Part shown: positions 27,088 through 35,887 of the stretch, piece after piece
Layout of the letters: every line of letters begins with the position of its first letter
How positions within the stretch are numbered: the stretch's first letter is position 1
Origin: Enterocloster aldenensis
Lineage (GTDB): Bacteria > Bacillota > Clostridia > Lachnospirales > Lachnospiraceae
DNA: 64,000 bases
Direction: 5' to 3'
Assembly (NCBI RefSeq): GCF_003434055.1
Contig: NZ_QVEX01000001.1
Coordinates: 497,824-561,823 of the forward strand
Position numbers and translations under genes: made by a program
The notes under the pieces: generated by a model
What the model saw: the letters and a program-made list of their open reading frames with translations, nothing else
What the model was told of the DNA's origin: nothing
Databases searched by the model: none

Positions 27088-27465
27088 ATGAGATTAGCAA
27101 ACGGAATCGTGATTGACAAGGAAGCAACATTCGGGGCATTGAAATTTTCTGCCCTCCGCCGTGAGGTTCACCTCCAGAATGAAGACGGCTCGGTATCAGA
27201 AGAAATCAAGGAGCGTACCTATGACTTAAAATCCAGAGGACAGGGGCGTATGATTCAGGTTTCTATCCCTGCCAGCGTGCCATTAAAGGAGTTCGATTAC
27301 AACGCAGAGGTGGAAATTATCAATCCTGTGGCAGATACCGTGGCAACGGCTACCTTTCAGGGAGCAGAGGTGGACTGGTACATCAAGGCGGATGATATTG
27401 TTCTGAAAAAAGGTGCTGCCATGAATCCGCAATCATCAAAGAAAGAACCGCCAGCAGAAAAATAA
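27088..27465 (+). CDS. YdcP family protein (DUF961), Tn916 Orf22-like
   Basis: A second 125-residue YdcP paralogue (MRLANGIVIDKEATFG...) 21 bases after the first, with GGAGG upstream. Its C-terminus carries a short Pro/Lys/Glu tail. Tandem YdcP genes are the standard opening of Tn916-family transfer operons. Confidence 0.85.
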   Translation: MRLANGIVIDKEATFGALKFSALRREVHLQNEDGSVSEEIKERTYDLKSRGQGRMIQVSIPASVPLKEFDYNAEVEIINPVADTVATATFQGAEVDWYIKADDIVLKKGAAMNPQSSKKEPPAEK

Positions 27466-27467
27466 GT

Positions 27468-27713
27468 ATGGACGCAATTACTGGATATGAAGAATACGAA
27501 CAGGACTTCCGGCTGGTTTCTCTGCCGGAATACTGCTGGATGGCAGGTCAGCTTCTTATCGAAGCCCTAGAAGATTATCAGCCGCCGGAAAATCTGGCAG
27601 TTTATATGCCGGAATGTCTGTGCAGGGAGTCATCCGGCTATACTTTTTTATTTCAAGCCCATATGGAAGACAGCAAGAAAGGATATTCGCTGCTTTATAT
27701 GGGCTATTTTTAA
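27468..27713 (+). CDS. Small hypothetical ICE protein (81 aa)
   Basis: An acidic 81-residue protein (MDAITGYEEYEQDF...) that starts directly after the second YdcP gene and ends just before the coupling-protein gene. It has several Cys and aromatic residues and no recognised domain. Position in the operon supports it as a real gene. Confidence 0.6.
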   Translation: MDAITGYEEYEQDFRLVSLPEYCWMAGQLLIEALEDYQPPENLAVYMPECLCRESSGYTFLFQAHMEDSKKGYSLLYMGYF

Positions 27714-27736
27714 TCATGGAAAGGAGGATTGTTCCC

Positions 27737-29134
27737 ATGAAGCAGCTTTTCCCCCGTGGAAAACGTATCCGCCCCACGGATAAAGACCTTGTGTTCCATA
27801 CTGCCCTTGCCGCCCTGTTCCCTGTCTTCCTGCTGGTTGTCCTGCTGTTTCATATCCGGCAAATTGCCGGAACCGACTGGCAGGAAGTGTCCCCCTCCCA
27901 GATAGTACAGGATGTAAATATCCCTTACCTGTTATTCAGCATGGGCGTGGCAGGGCTGGTGTGCCTTACAGCAGTTCTTCTGTTCTGGCGATACCGCAGG
28001 GATGAAGTAAAGCAGCTCATCCACCGCCAAAAGCTGGCAAGGATGGTGTTGGAAAACAAGTGGTATGAATCGGAGCAGAGAAAGGAGGACGCTTTTTTCA
28101 AGGACTTGTCTTCCAGCCGTTCCAAGGAAACCATCACTTACTTTCCAAAAATCTATTACCGGATGAAACAGGGTTTGCTCCATATCCGTGTGGAAATCAC
28201 CTTGGGTAAATATCAGGAACAGCTCTTAAACTTGGAGAAAAAGCTGGAAAGCGGCTTGTACTGTGAGCTGACGGATAAAGAATTAAAGGATTCCTACGTG
28301 GAGTACACCCTGCTCTATGATACCATTGCCAACCGTATCTCCATTGAGGACGTACAGGCAAAGGACGGCAGGCTCCGGCTTATGGAAAATGTCTGGTGGG
28401 AGTATGACAAGCTCCCCCATATGCTCATTGCCGGAGGAACAGGCGGCGGAAAGACCTACTTCATCCTGACCCTTATTGAAGCCCTGCTCCGCACCAACGC
28501 CGTCCTGTCCGTGTTAGACCCGAAGAACGCCGACCTTGCGGATTTACAGGCGGTTATGCCGGATGTGTACTACAAAAAGGAAGATATGCTCGCCTGCATT
28601 GACCGTTTCTATGAAGAAATGATGAAACGCAGCGAAGACATGAAGCTCATGGAGAATTACCGGACAGGGGAAAACTACGCTTACTTGGGGCTTCCTGCAA
28701 ATTTCCTTATCTTTGATGAATATGTAGCATTTATGGAAATGCTCGGCACAAAGGAAAACGCCGCTGTCCTCAACAAATTAAAGCAAATCGTTATGCTTGG
28801 GCGGCAGGCTGGTTTCTTCCTGATTCTCGCCTGCCAGCGTCCGGACGCAAAGTATCTGGGGGACGGAATCCGTGACCAGTTTAATTTCCGTGTAGCTCTG
28901 GGGCGGATGTCGGAAATGGGTTATGGAATGATGTTCGGGGAAACCACAAAGGACTTCTTCCTCAAGCAGATAAAAGGGCGTGGCTATGTGGATGTGGGAA
29001 CCAGCGTTATCTCGGAGTTTTACACGCCCCTTGTCCCAAAAGGACACGATTTCCTCAAAGAAATAAAAAAACTGACAGACAGCAGGCAGGGAGTGCAGGC
29101 GGCGTGCGAAGCGGAAGCCGCAGAAACGGACTGA
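27737..29134 (+). CDS. FtsK/SpoIIIE-type coupling protein, Tn916 Orf21 / TcpA-like
   Basis: ATG 27737 follows AAGGAGG. The 465-residue protein has two N-terminal membrane segments (about 20-40 and 55-75) and an FtsK-type ATPase with Walker A AGGTGGGKTY (near 235) and Walker B LIFDEY. In conjugation it delivers the relaxase-DNA complex to the mating channel at the membrane. Spacing to the oriT and mobT downstream is as in Tn916. Confidence 0.88.
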   Translation: MKQLFPRGKRIRPTDKDLVFHTALAALFPVFLLVVLLFHIRQIAGTDWQEVSPSQIVQDVNIPYLLFSMGVAGLVCLTAVLLFWRYRRDEVKQLIHRQKLARMVLENKWYESEQRKEDAFFKDLSSSRSKETITYFPKIYYRMKQGLLHIRVEITLGKYQEQLLNLEKKLESGLYCELTDKELKDSYVEYTLLYDTIANRISIEDVQAKDGRLRLMENVWWEYDKLPHMLIAGGTGGGKTYFILTLIEALLRTNAVLSVLDPKNADLADLQAVMPDVYYKKEDMLACIDRFYEEMMKRSEDMKLMENYRTGENYAYLGLPANFLIFDEYVAFMEMLGTKENAAVLNKLKQIVMLGRQAGFFLILACQRPDAKYLGDGIRDQFNFRVALGRMSEMGYGMMFGETTKDFFLKQIKGRGYVDVGTSVISEFYTPLVPKGHDFLKEIKKLTDSRQGVQAACEAEAAETD

Positions 29135-29143
29135 CCTGCTGTG

Positions 29144-29197
29144 GCTGGTGTGCCGCAAGGCACGCCAGCATAAACCCCTCGTATCTAACAGAGGGGT
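29144..29197 (+). other. oriT of the ICE
   Basis: Between the coupling protein and relaxase genes lies the inverted repeat ACCCCTC-GTATCTAACA-GAGGGGT (29174-29197), which matches the ICEBs1/Tn916 oriT form in layout and loop sequence. A second hairpin GCTGGTGTGCC-GCAA-GGCACGCCAGC (29144-29169) sits beside it. Nicking by MobT here starts transfer. This identification rests on recalled family sequence and position. Confidence 0.75.
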
Positions 29198-29328
29198 ACA
29201 AATCGACAGGCAACAACCAAACAACAGGGCAGAATCCCACGGTACACAAGGGATTTTCCCCATATCCGGCGTGTGTCAACAAGGCTCTGAAAGTTGACAT
29301 ACGCTTTTTTAGACAGGAGGGATTTTCA

Positions 29329-30510
29329 CTGAATGAAAAAACATGGGTACGGGACATCAAAGAGAAACGGGAAGTTTACGGTATCTCACAACAGAAACTT
29401 GCCCTAGCTGCCGGAATCACCCGTCCGTACCTGAGCGATATTGAAACGGGCAAGGCTCACCCATCCGAAGCATTACAGGAAACCATCACGGAAGCTCTGG
29501 AACGCTTCAATCCAGACGCTCCTCTTGAAATGCTCTTTGACTATGTGCGGATTCGTTTTCCCACTACGGATGTAAAACATATCGTGGAAGACGTGCTGCG
29601 GCTAAAACTTCCCTACTTTATCCATGAAGACTACGGCTTCTACTCTTACACAGAGCATTACTATCTGGGTGATATTTTCGTTCTGGTATCGCCGGAACTG
29701 GAAAAAGGGGTGCTGCTCGAACTGAAAGGGCGTGGCTGCCGCCAGTTTGAAAGCTATCTGCTGGCACAGGAACGGAGCTGGTATGAATTTTTCATGGATG
29801 TTCTCATGGAGGACGGCGTGATGAAGCGGCTTGACCTCGCCATCAATGACAAAACGGGAATCCTGAACATTCCCCATCTGACAGAGAAGTGCCGGAATGA
29901 GGAATGTATCTCGGTCTTCCGCAGCTTTAAAAGCTACCGCAGCGGCGAACTGGTACGGCGTGAGGAAAAAGAATGTATGGGGAACACCCTGTATATCGGT
30001 TCCCTCCAAAGTGAGGTGTACTTCTGCATTTATGAAAAAGACTATGAGCAGTACAAAAAGCATGATATTCCCATTGCGGACGCAGAGGTAAAGAACCGCT
30101 TTGAAATCCGGCTGAAAAATGAGCGTGCCTTTTACGCCATCCGTGACCTGTTAGAACATGACAATCCAGAACGGACAGCCTTTCAAATCATCAACCGCTA
30201 TGTCCGGTTCGTGGACAGGGACGATACGAAGCCCCGTTCTGACTGGCGTATCAATGAGGAATGGGCGTGGTTTATCGGGGAACACAGAGGAATCCTGAAA
30301 CTGACAACCAAACCGGAGCCCTATTCCTTTGAACGCACCCTGCACTGGCTCTCCCATCAGGTAGCACCCACGTTAAAGCTGGCTCTCCGTCTGGATAAGA
30401 TGAACCACACCCAGATTGTCCATGACATCATCACCCATGCCAAACTGACGGAGAAACACGAAAAAATCCTGAAGCAGCAAGCCGCCGCTGCAAAGGAGGT
30501 GGTGCTTTAA
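29329..30510 (+). CDS. mobT: MobT-family relaxase, Tn916 Orf20
   Basis: No ATG fits. CTG 29329 lies eight bases after AGGAGG and gives the expected 393-residue protein beginning NEKTWVRDIKEKRE. Residues 5-60 are an XRE-type helix-turn-helix (ISQQKLALAAGITRPYLSDIE). The rest is a Rep_trans-type HUH-like replication initiation domain (RLDLAINDKTG). MobT nicks oriT and is transferred with the DNA strand. The non-ATG start may limit relaxase amount. Confidence 0.85.
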   Translation: MNEKTWVRDIKEKREVYGISQQKLALAAGITRPYLSDIETGKAHPSEALQETITEALERFNPDAPLEMLFDYVRIRFPTTDVKHIVEDVLRLKLPYFIHEDYGFYSYTEHYYLGDIFVLVSPELEKGVLLELKGRGCRQFESYLLAQERSWYEFFMDVLMEDGVMKRLDLAINDKTGILNIPHLTEKCRNEECISVFRSFKSYRSGELVRREEKECMGNTLYIGSLQSEVYFCIYEKDYEQYKKHDIPIADAEVKNRFEIRLKNERAFYAIRDLLEHDNPERTAFQIINRYVRFVDRDDTKPRSDWRINEEWAWFIGEHRGILKLTTKPEPYSFERTLHWLSHQVAPTLKLALRLDKMNHTQIVHDIITHAKLTEKHEKILKQQAAAAKEVVL

Positions 30511-30561
30511 CGGCGGCAATCTTGGAACCTAAGAACTCTTACAGGAAAGAAAGGAGCTTTT

Positions 30562-30783
30562 ATGAATTTCGGACAGAATCTTTACAACTGGTTTTTATCC
30601 AACGCCCAGTCCCTTGTGCTGCTGGCAATCGTGGTGATTGGACTGTACCTCGGATTTAAGAGGGAATTTTCCAAACTTATCGGCTTTTTAGTAGTGTCCC
30701 TTGTAGCGGTCGGTCTGGTCTTCAATGCGGACGGTGTAAAGGACATCTTACTGGAACTGTTCAATAAGATTATCGGTGCATAG
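30562..30783 (+). CDS. TcpD-family small membrane protein
   Basis: A 73-residue protein with two predicted membrane helices (about 15-35 and 38-58: LVLLAIVVIGLYLGF, LIGFLVVSLVAVGLVF). TcpD proteins belong to the Gram-positive conjugation channel. GAAAGGAGC precedes the ATG. Immediately downstream the base composition drops sharply to AT-rich, marking the TIR-gene insert. Confidence 0.75.
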   Translation: MNFGQNLYNWFLSNAQSLVLLAIVVIGLYLGFKREFSKLIGFLVVSLVAVGLVFNADGVKDILLELFNKIIGA

Positions 30784-30909
30784 TTTACTACGATAAACAT
30801 TTCTCTCTATAACATCTTCTCTATACGTCAAAACATTTTTATGTTATAATCTCATTAATATAATTTGTCTAAATTTATCAAAAAATGTTTTGTAAAGGGG
30901 AAGTTTATT

Positions 30910-31869
30910 ATGAAAGTATTTGTTAGTTGGTCAGGAGAATTAAGCTGTCAAATTGCAGAAGTTTTGAAAAAATGGATTCCATGTATTATTCAATCTGTAG
31001 ACGTCTTTTTTTCACCTGAGGATATTGAAAAAGGCGATAATTGGGATAAAACTATTTCTTCTGAATTATCAGAATGTAAATATGGCATTATTTGTCTTAC
31101 ATCAGACAATACTTCTGCACCGTGGATTAACTTTGAAGCTGGTGCAATCGCAAAATCTCTAGATTCAAAAGTCACAGCTCTAATGGTAAACATTAAGCCA
31201 TCTGATATAAAAGGACCATTGTCGCGTTATCAGGCTACCAGATTTGAAAGAGCAGACTTTTTTCAACTTATTGAATCTATTAATAAAGCGTTAGATACTC
31301 CACTAGATAGCAAAGTACTTGAAAATACCTTTAATGCAATGTGGGATTCACTAGAAGCTGAGGCTATGGATTTAATCAACAAATTTTCACAAAAAGGAGA
31401 TTCACAAAATAAAAAAGGACACATTACTGAATCAGAAGAAAACAATCCCCTTGAAGAAATTTTACAATTACTAAGGAAGCAAAGTGCTATATTATCTAAC
31501 CCACAGCAGCTCCTTCCTCCTGACTATATGGAGCATATTCAGATGAGTATGTATAGCAGAAATAGAGAAATGTACACTGAGAATCAAATGATTTTTGAAG
31601 AATTAATAAATGTATTAGAAAAAACCTTAATAAGACTTCAAAGTTTCCCAAACCATCCTGTACTTAATCAATTTATTGAAATATTTAATTATGAAGAAAT
31701 ATTAATGGTTTTATTGCATAATGCTGATATGTCAAGAAATAAACGTTGGCGTATGAAATGTAAAAATTTATATGAAAAATATAGGTCTATAATTACTGAG
31801 AAGCATAATGATTTATCCCAAATTGATGAGGACTCTTACAAAAACTTTATTCAGTTTGAAAACAACTAA
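30910..31869 (+). CDS. TIR-domain protein inserted in the transfer operon
   Basis: The 319-residue protein starts MKVFVSWSGE and has a TIR-like fold over residues 1-130. The segment WINFEAGAIAKS places a Glu (E76) where bacterial TIR NADases have the catalytic residue. The C-terminal half is charged and helical with no known domain (about 180-319). Such proteins often deplete NAD+ in phage defence, though some act in signalling. ATG 30910 follows AAAGGGGAAG. The gene is much more AT-rich than neighbouring tcpD and ardA, has an upstream TATAAT (30845-30850) and its own terminator, so it looks like inserted cargo. Confidence 0.75.
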   Translation: MKVFVSWSGELSCQIAEVLKKWIPCIIQSVDVFFSPEDIEKGDNWDKTISSELSECKYGIICLTSDNTSAPWINFEAGAIAKSLDSKVTALMVNIKPSDIKGPLSRYQATRFERADFFQLIESINKALDTPLDSKVLENTFNAMWDSLEAEAMDLINKFSQKGDSQNKKGHITESEENNPLEEILQLLRKQSAILSNPQQLLPPDYMEHIQMSMYSRNREMYTENQMIFEELINVLEKTLIRLQSFPNHPVLNQFIEIFNYEEILMVLLHNADMSRNKRWRMKCKNLYEKYRSIITEKHNDLSQIDEDSYKNFIQFENN

Positions 31870-31880
31870 ATAAAAATCAA

Positions 31881-31917
31881 GCAGCTAACCACATTTTTAA
31901 TGATTAGCTGCTTTTTT
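31881..31917 (+). terminator. Terminator of the TIR gene
   Basis: GCAGCTAA (31881-31888) and TTAGCTGC (31904-31911) pair and are followed by six T. It lies 12 bases after the TIR stop. Confidence 0.8.
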
Positions 31918-31958
31918 ATTTGAAAAGTAAAAGAAAGGACGTGATACTGATTGAGGAA

Positions 31959-32453
31959 ATGAGAATCTACATCCTGAACACCACAAGGTTTTACCATGAG
32001 GATTTTGAGGAATACCCTGGGGCATGGTTTTCCTGTCCTGTGGATTTTGAAGAAATCAGGGAACGTCTTGGCGTTCAGAGTGAGGAAGAAATCGAAATTG
32101 AAGACTATGAGCTGCCGTTTCCATTGGAGGGCAACACAAGGCTCTGGGAAATCAACGCCCTTTGCCGGATGGTACAGGAAATGCAGGGAACGCCCCTCTA
32201 TTATGAAATGGATGTGGTACAAAAGCGGTGGTTTCCCAGCTTTACAGAATTTATCGACCACAAAGACCAGATACGCTGCTATCCGGTGCAGGACGGGGAA
32301 GCTCTCGCCCGTTATCTGGTGCAGGAGGTACAGCTATTTGGAGAAGTACATCCAGACCTGTTGAACCATATCGACTACGCTGCCATTGGTCGGGAACTGG
32401 AAAATAGTGAACACTACCTGTTTACGGACAATGGTATCTTTTATTACCGCTAA
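31959..32453 (+). CDS. ArdA-like antirestriction protein 1
   Basis: A 164-residue acidic protein (MRIYILNTTRFYHEDFEEYPGAWF..., ...HIDYAAIGREL). ArdA proteins mimic DNA and block type I restriction enzymes when the ICE enters a new cell. The pattern PGAWFSCPVDFEEIRERLG is typical. Start ATG 31959 is likely; an earlier start from 31920 is open. It is more divergent than the second copy. Confidence 0.78.
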   Translation: MRIYILNTTRFYHEDFEEYPGAWFSCPVDFEEIRERLGVQSEEEIEIEDYELPFPLEGNTRLWEINALCRMVQEMQGTPLYYEMDVVQKRWFPSFTEFIDHKDQIRCYPVQDGEALARYLVQEVQLFGEVHPDLLNHIDYAAIGRELENSEHYLFTDNGIFYYR

Positions 32454-32469
32454 AAGGAGGTGGAGGAAC

Positions 32470-32967
32470 TTGGAGGAAATGCGGATTTACATTGCCAACT
32501 TAGGCAAATACAATGAGGGCGAACTGGTAGGGGCATGGTTCACGCCACCTGTGGACTTTGAGGAAGTCAAGGAACGTATCGGCTTGAATGATGAGTATGA
32601 GGAATACGCCATCCATGATTATGAGCTGCCCTTTGCGATTGACGAATATACCCCCATTGAGGAAGTCAACCGCCTGTGTGAGATGGTGGAGGACTTACCG
32701 GAATATATTCAGGAGGAACTATCGGAGCTGCAATCCTACTTTGGCAGTATCGAAGAACTCTGTGAGCATGAAGACGATATTATCTGCCATTCCGGCTGTG
32801 ACGATATGGCGGATGTGGCTCGCTGCTATCTGGAAGAAAGCGGACAACTTGGGGAACTTCCGGCACACTTACAAAACTATATCGACTATGCCGCCTATGG
32901 GCGTGACATGGAATTGGAGGGAACCTTTGTTGTCACAAACCACGGCGTATATGAAATCTTACGGTAG
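32470..32967 (+). CDS. ardA: ArdA antirestriction protein 2 (Tn916 Orf18-like)
   Basis: A 165-residue protein starting at TTG 32470 nine bases after AAAGGAGG (reading EEMRIYIANLGKYNEG...). It has the strongly negative charge and the ending NYIDYAAYGRDMELEG of ArdA. It protects incoming ICE DNA from type I restriction. Tandem ArdA copies with moderate similarity suggest duplication followed by divergence or separate acquisition. Confidence 0.85.
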   Translation: MEEMRIYIANLGKYNEGELVGAWFTPPVDFEEVKERIGLNDEYEEYAIHDYELPFAIDEYTPIEEVNRLCEMVEDLPEYIQEELSELQSYFGSIEELCEHEDDIICHSGCDDMADVARCYLEESGQLGELPAHLQNYIDYAAYGRDMELEGTFVVTNHGVYEILR

Positions 32968-32969
32968 AC

Positions 32970-33008
32970 CCGTCTGTATCTCTTTCAGGAAATACAGGCG
33001 GCTTTTTT
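32970..33008 (+). terminator. Terminator after ardA
   Basis: CCGTCTGTAT (32970-32979) pairs with ATACAGGCGG (32992-33001) and is followed by CTTTTTTG. It may set the level of downstream channel genes by partial readthrough. Confidence 0.75.
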
Positions 33009-33057
33009 GATTCAGGGGTGGCTTTTGCTGCCCCATCTTTTAGAAAGGACGGATAAC

Positions 33058-33450
33058 ATGAAAAAAATACGAAGCTATACCAGTATCTGGTCGGTGGAAA
33101 AGGTACTCTATTCCATCAATGATTTTAAACTGCCATTCCCCATCACGTTCACACAGATGGCGTGGTTCGTGATGTCGGTGTTTGCGGTTATGCTCTTGGG
33201 GAACCTCCCTCCTCTTTCGTTCATTGACGGAGCATTTTTGAAATACTTCGGCGTACCCTTTGCCCTCACTTGGTTCATGTGCCAGAAGACCTTTGACGGG
33301 AAGAAGCCTTACGGCTTCCTGAAATCCGTACTGGCATATCTGGTACGCCCGAAACTGACCTATGCAGGAAAGCCCGTGAAGCTGGAAAAGGAATATCCGG
33401 CACAACCCATCACGGCAGTAAGGAGTGATATTTATGGCATATCCGATTAA
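33058..33450 (+). CDS. TcpE-family conjugal transfer protein (Tn916 Orf17)
   Basis: A 130-residue protein with two membrane helices (about 35-52 and 58-75) and the conserved basic TcpE end (LKSVLAYLVRPKLTYAGKPV). TcpE is a membrane component of the Gram-positive mating channel. ATG 33058 follows GAAAGGACGG. It overlaps the VirB4-like gene downstream. Confidence 0.82.
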   Translation: MKKIRSYTSIWSVEKVLYSINDFKLPFPITFTQMAWFVMSVFAVMLLGNLPPLSFIDGAFLKYFGVPFALTWFMCQKTFDGKKPYGFLKSVLAYLVRPKLTYAGKPVKLEKEYPAQPITAVRSDIYGISD

Positions 33451-35887
33451 GTATATCGAAAATAACCTTGTATTCAACCATGACGGGGAGTGCTTCGCTT
33501 ACTATGAGCTGCTTCCCTACAACTATTCTTTTTTAAGCCCTGAACAGAAATATCAGGTACACGATTCCTTCCGGCAGCTTATCGCCCAGAACAGGGACGG
33601 GAAGATTCACGCCCTGCAAATCAGCACCGAATCCAGCATACGGGCAGCACAGGAACGCTCCAAACAGGAAGTGACGGGCAAGTTAAAGGACGTTGCCTGT
33701 GCAAAGATTGACGCACAGACCGAAGCCCTCATTTCCATGATAGGGGAAAATCAGGTGGACTACCGCTTTTTTATCGGCTTCAAGCTGCTTGTCAATGAGC
33801 AGGAAGTCACCATGAAGCAATTTCGCAGGGAAGCAAAGACCGCCGTTTCCGATTTCCTCCATGAAGTCAACCACAAGCTCATGGGGGATTTTGTTTCCAT
33901 GAGCAATGAGGAAATCTGGCGGTTTCAGAAGATGGAAAAACTGTTGGAGAATAAAATCTCACGCCGCTTCAAAGTCCGGCGGCTTAACAAGGACGATTTT
34001 GGCTATCTGATTGAGCATTTATACGGACAGACCGGAACTGCCTACGAAGATTATGAGTATTATCTTCCGAAGAAACGGTTTCAGGAAGAAACGCTGGTGA
34101 AATACTATGACCTCATCAAACCCACCCGTTGTCTGATAGAGGAAAACCAGCGGTATCTGAAAATCGAACAGGAAGACGGGACGGTCTATGCCGCCTACTT
34201 TACTATCAACAGCATCGTGGGGGAACTGGACTTCCCATCCTCGGAAATCTTTTACTATCAGCAGCAGCAATTTACTTTTCCCATTGATACCTCTATGAAT
34301 GTGGAGATTGTCACAAACCGGAAAGCCCTCTCCACGGTGCGGAACAAGAAAAAAGAGCTGAAAGATTTGGACAACCACGCATGGCAGAATGACAGTGAAA
34401 CCAGTACAAACGTGGTGGACGCTTTAGACAGCGTAAATGAACTGGAATCCACCTTAGACCAGAGCAAGGAATCCATGTACAAACTGTCCTATGTAGTGCG
34501 TGTGACGGCTCCCGACTTGGAAGAACTGAAACGCCGCTGCAATGAGGTGAAAGATTTTTATGATGATTTGAACGTGAAGCTGGTTCGCCCCTTTGGGGAT
34601 ATGCTGGGGCTGCATGGGGAATTTCTCCCTGCCAGTAAACGGTATCTGAACGATTACATCCAGTATGTCACCAGTGACTTCCTCGCTGGTCTTGGCTTTG
34701 GGGCAACCCAGATGTTGGGGGAACCGGAGGGCATTTATATCGGGTACAGCCTTGATACAGGAAGAAACGTGTACTTAAAGCCTGCCCTTGCCAGTCAGGG
34801 AGTAAAAGGCTCTGTCACCAACGCCCTTGCTGCCGCTTTTGTCGGCTCCCTCGGCGGTGGAAAATCATTCAGTAACAACATGATTGTTTATTATTCCGTT
34901 TTATTTGGGGCACAGGCACTCATTGTTGACCCGAAAGCAGAACGGGGACGGTGGAAAGAAACCCTGCCGGAAATCGCCCATGAAATCAATATCGTAAACC
35001 TGACCTCGGAGGAACAGAACAGGGGCTTGCTCGACCCGTATGTGATTATGGATAACCCAAAGGATTCCGAATCACTGGCAATCGACATCCTGACCTTTTT
35101 AACGGGCATTTCCAGCCGTGACGGGGAAAAGTTCCCTGTTCTTCGGAAAGCCATTCGTGCAGTGACAAACAGTGAGGAACGGGGACTTTTCAAGGTGATT
35201 GAGGAACTTCGGGCGGAGGGAACCACCATCAGCACCAGCATAGCCGACCATATCGAATCCTTTACGGACTATGACTTTGCACACCTGCTCTTTTCGGATG
35301 GGGATGTCACACAGTCCATCAGCCTTGAAAAGCAGCTCAATATCATTCAGGTGGCGGATTTGGTTCTGCCGGATAAGGAAACCTCGTTTGAAGAATACAC
35401 CACAATGGAGCTGCTTTCCGTGGCAATGCTCATTGTAATCAGCACCTTTGCCCTCGACTTCATCCACACCGACCGCAGCGTGTTTAAGATTGTGGATTTG
35501 GATGAAGCATGGAGCTTCCTACAGGTGGCACAGGGCAAGACCCTTTCCATGAAGCTGGTTCGTGCCGGACGTGCCATGAACGCAGGCGTTTACTTTGTGA
35601 CCCAGAACACGGACGATTTGCTGGATGAAAAGCTGAAAAACAATCTGGGCTTGAAGTTTGCATTCCGCTCCACGGACATCAACGAAATCAAGAAGACCCT
35701 CGCCTTTTTCGGGGTGGATTCCGAAGATGAAAACAACCAGAAGCGGCTCCGTGACTTGGAAAACGGACAGTGCCTTATCAGTGATTTGTACGGGCGTGTG
35801 GGGGTGATACAGTTCCATCCTATCTTTGAAGACCTGTTCCATGCCTTTGACACCAGACCGCCTGTTAGAAAAGAGGTGGAGGAATGA
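33434..35887 (+). CDS. VirB4-like conjugation ATPase (Tn916 Orf16)
   Basis: An 817-residue VirB4/TcpF-class ATPase with Walker A GSLGGGKSF (near 480) and Walker B region KIVDLDEAWSFL (near 690). It drives the mating channel. ATG 33434 is chosen from AAGGAGTG upstream. Its stop overlaps the start of the next gene (ATGA), so production is coupled to the channel membrane protein. Confidence 0.9.
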   Translation: MAYPIKYIENNLVFNHDGECFAYYELLPYNYSFLSPEQKYQVHDSFRQLIAQNRDGKIHALQISTESSIRAAQERSKQEVTGKLKDVACAKIDAQTEALISMIGENQVDYRFFIGFKLLVNEQEVTMKQFRREAKTAVSDFLHEVNHKLMGDFVSMSNEEIWRFQKMEKLLENKISRRFKVRRLNKDDFGYLIEHLYGQTGTAYEDYEYYLPKKRFQEETLVKYYDLIKPTRCLIEENQRYLKIEQEDGTVYAAYFTINSIVGELDFPSSEIFYYQQQQFTFPIDTSMNVEIVTNRKALSTVRNKKKELKDLDNHAWQNDSETSTNVVDALDSVNELESTLDQSKESMYKLSYVVRVTAPDLEELKRRCNEVKDFYDDLNVKLVRPFGDMLGLHGEFLPASKRYLNDYIQYVTSDFLAGLGFGATQMLGEPEGIYIGYSLDTGRNVYLKPALASQGVKGSVTNALAAAFVGSLGGGKSFSNNMIVYYSVLFGAQALIVDPKAERGRWKETLPEIAHEINIVNLTSEEQNRGLLDPYVIMDNPKDSESLAIDILTFLTGISSRDGEKFPVLRKAIRAVTNSEERGLFKVIEELRAEGTTISTSIADHIESFTDYDFAHLLFSDGDVTQSISLEKQLNIIQVADLVLPDKETSFEEYTTMELLSVAMLIVISTFALDFIHTDRSVFKIVDLDEAWSFLQVAQGKTLSMKLVRAGRAMNAGVYFVTQNTDDLLDEKLKNNLGLKFAFRSTDINEIKKTLAFFGVDSEDENNQKRLRDLENGQCLISDLYGRVGVIQFHPIFEDLFHAFDTRPPVRKEVEE

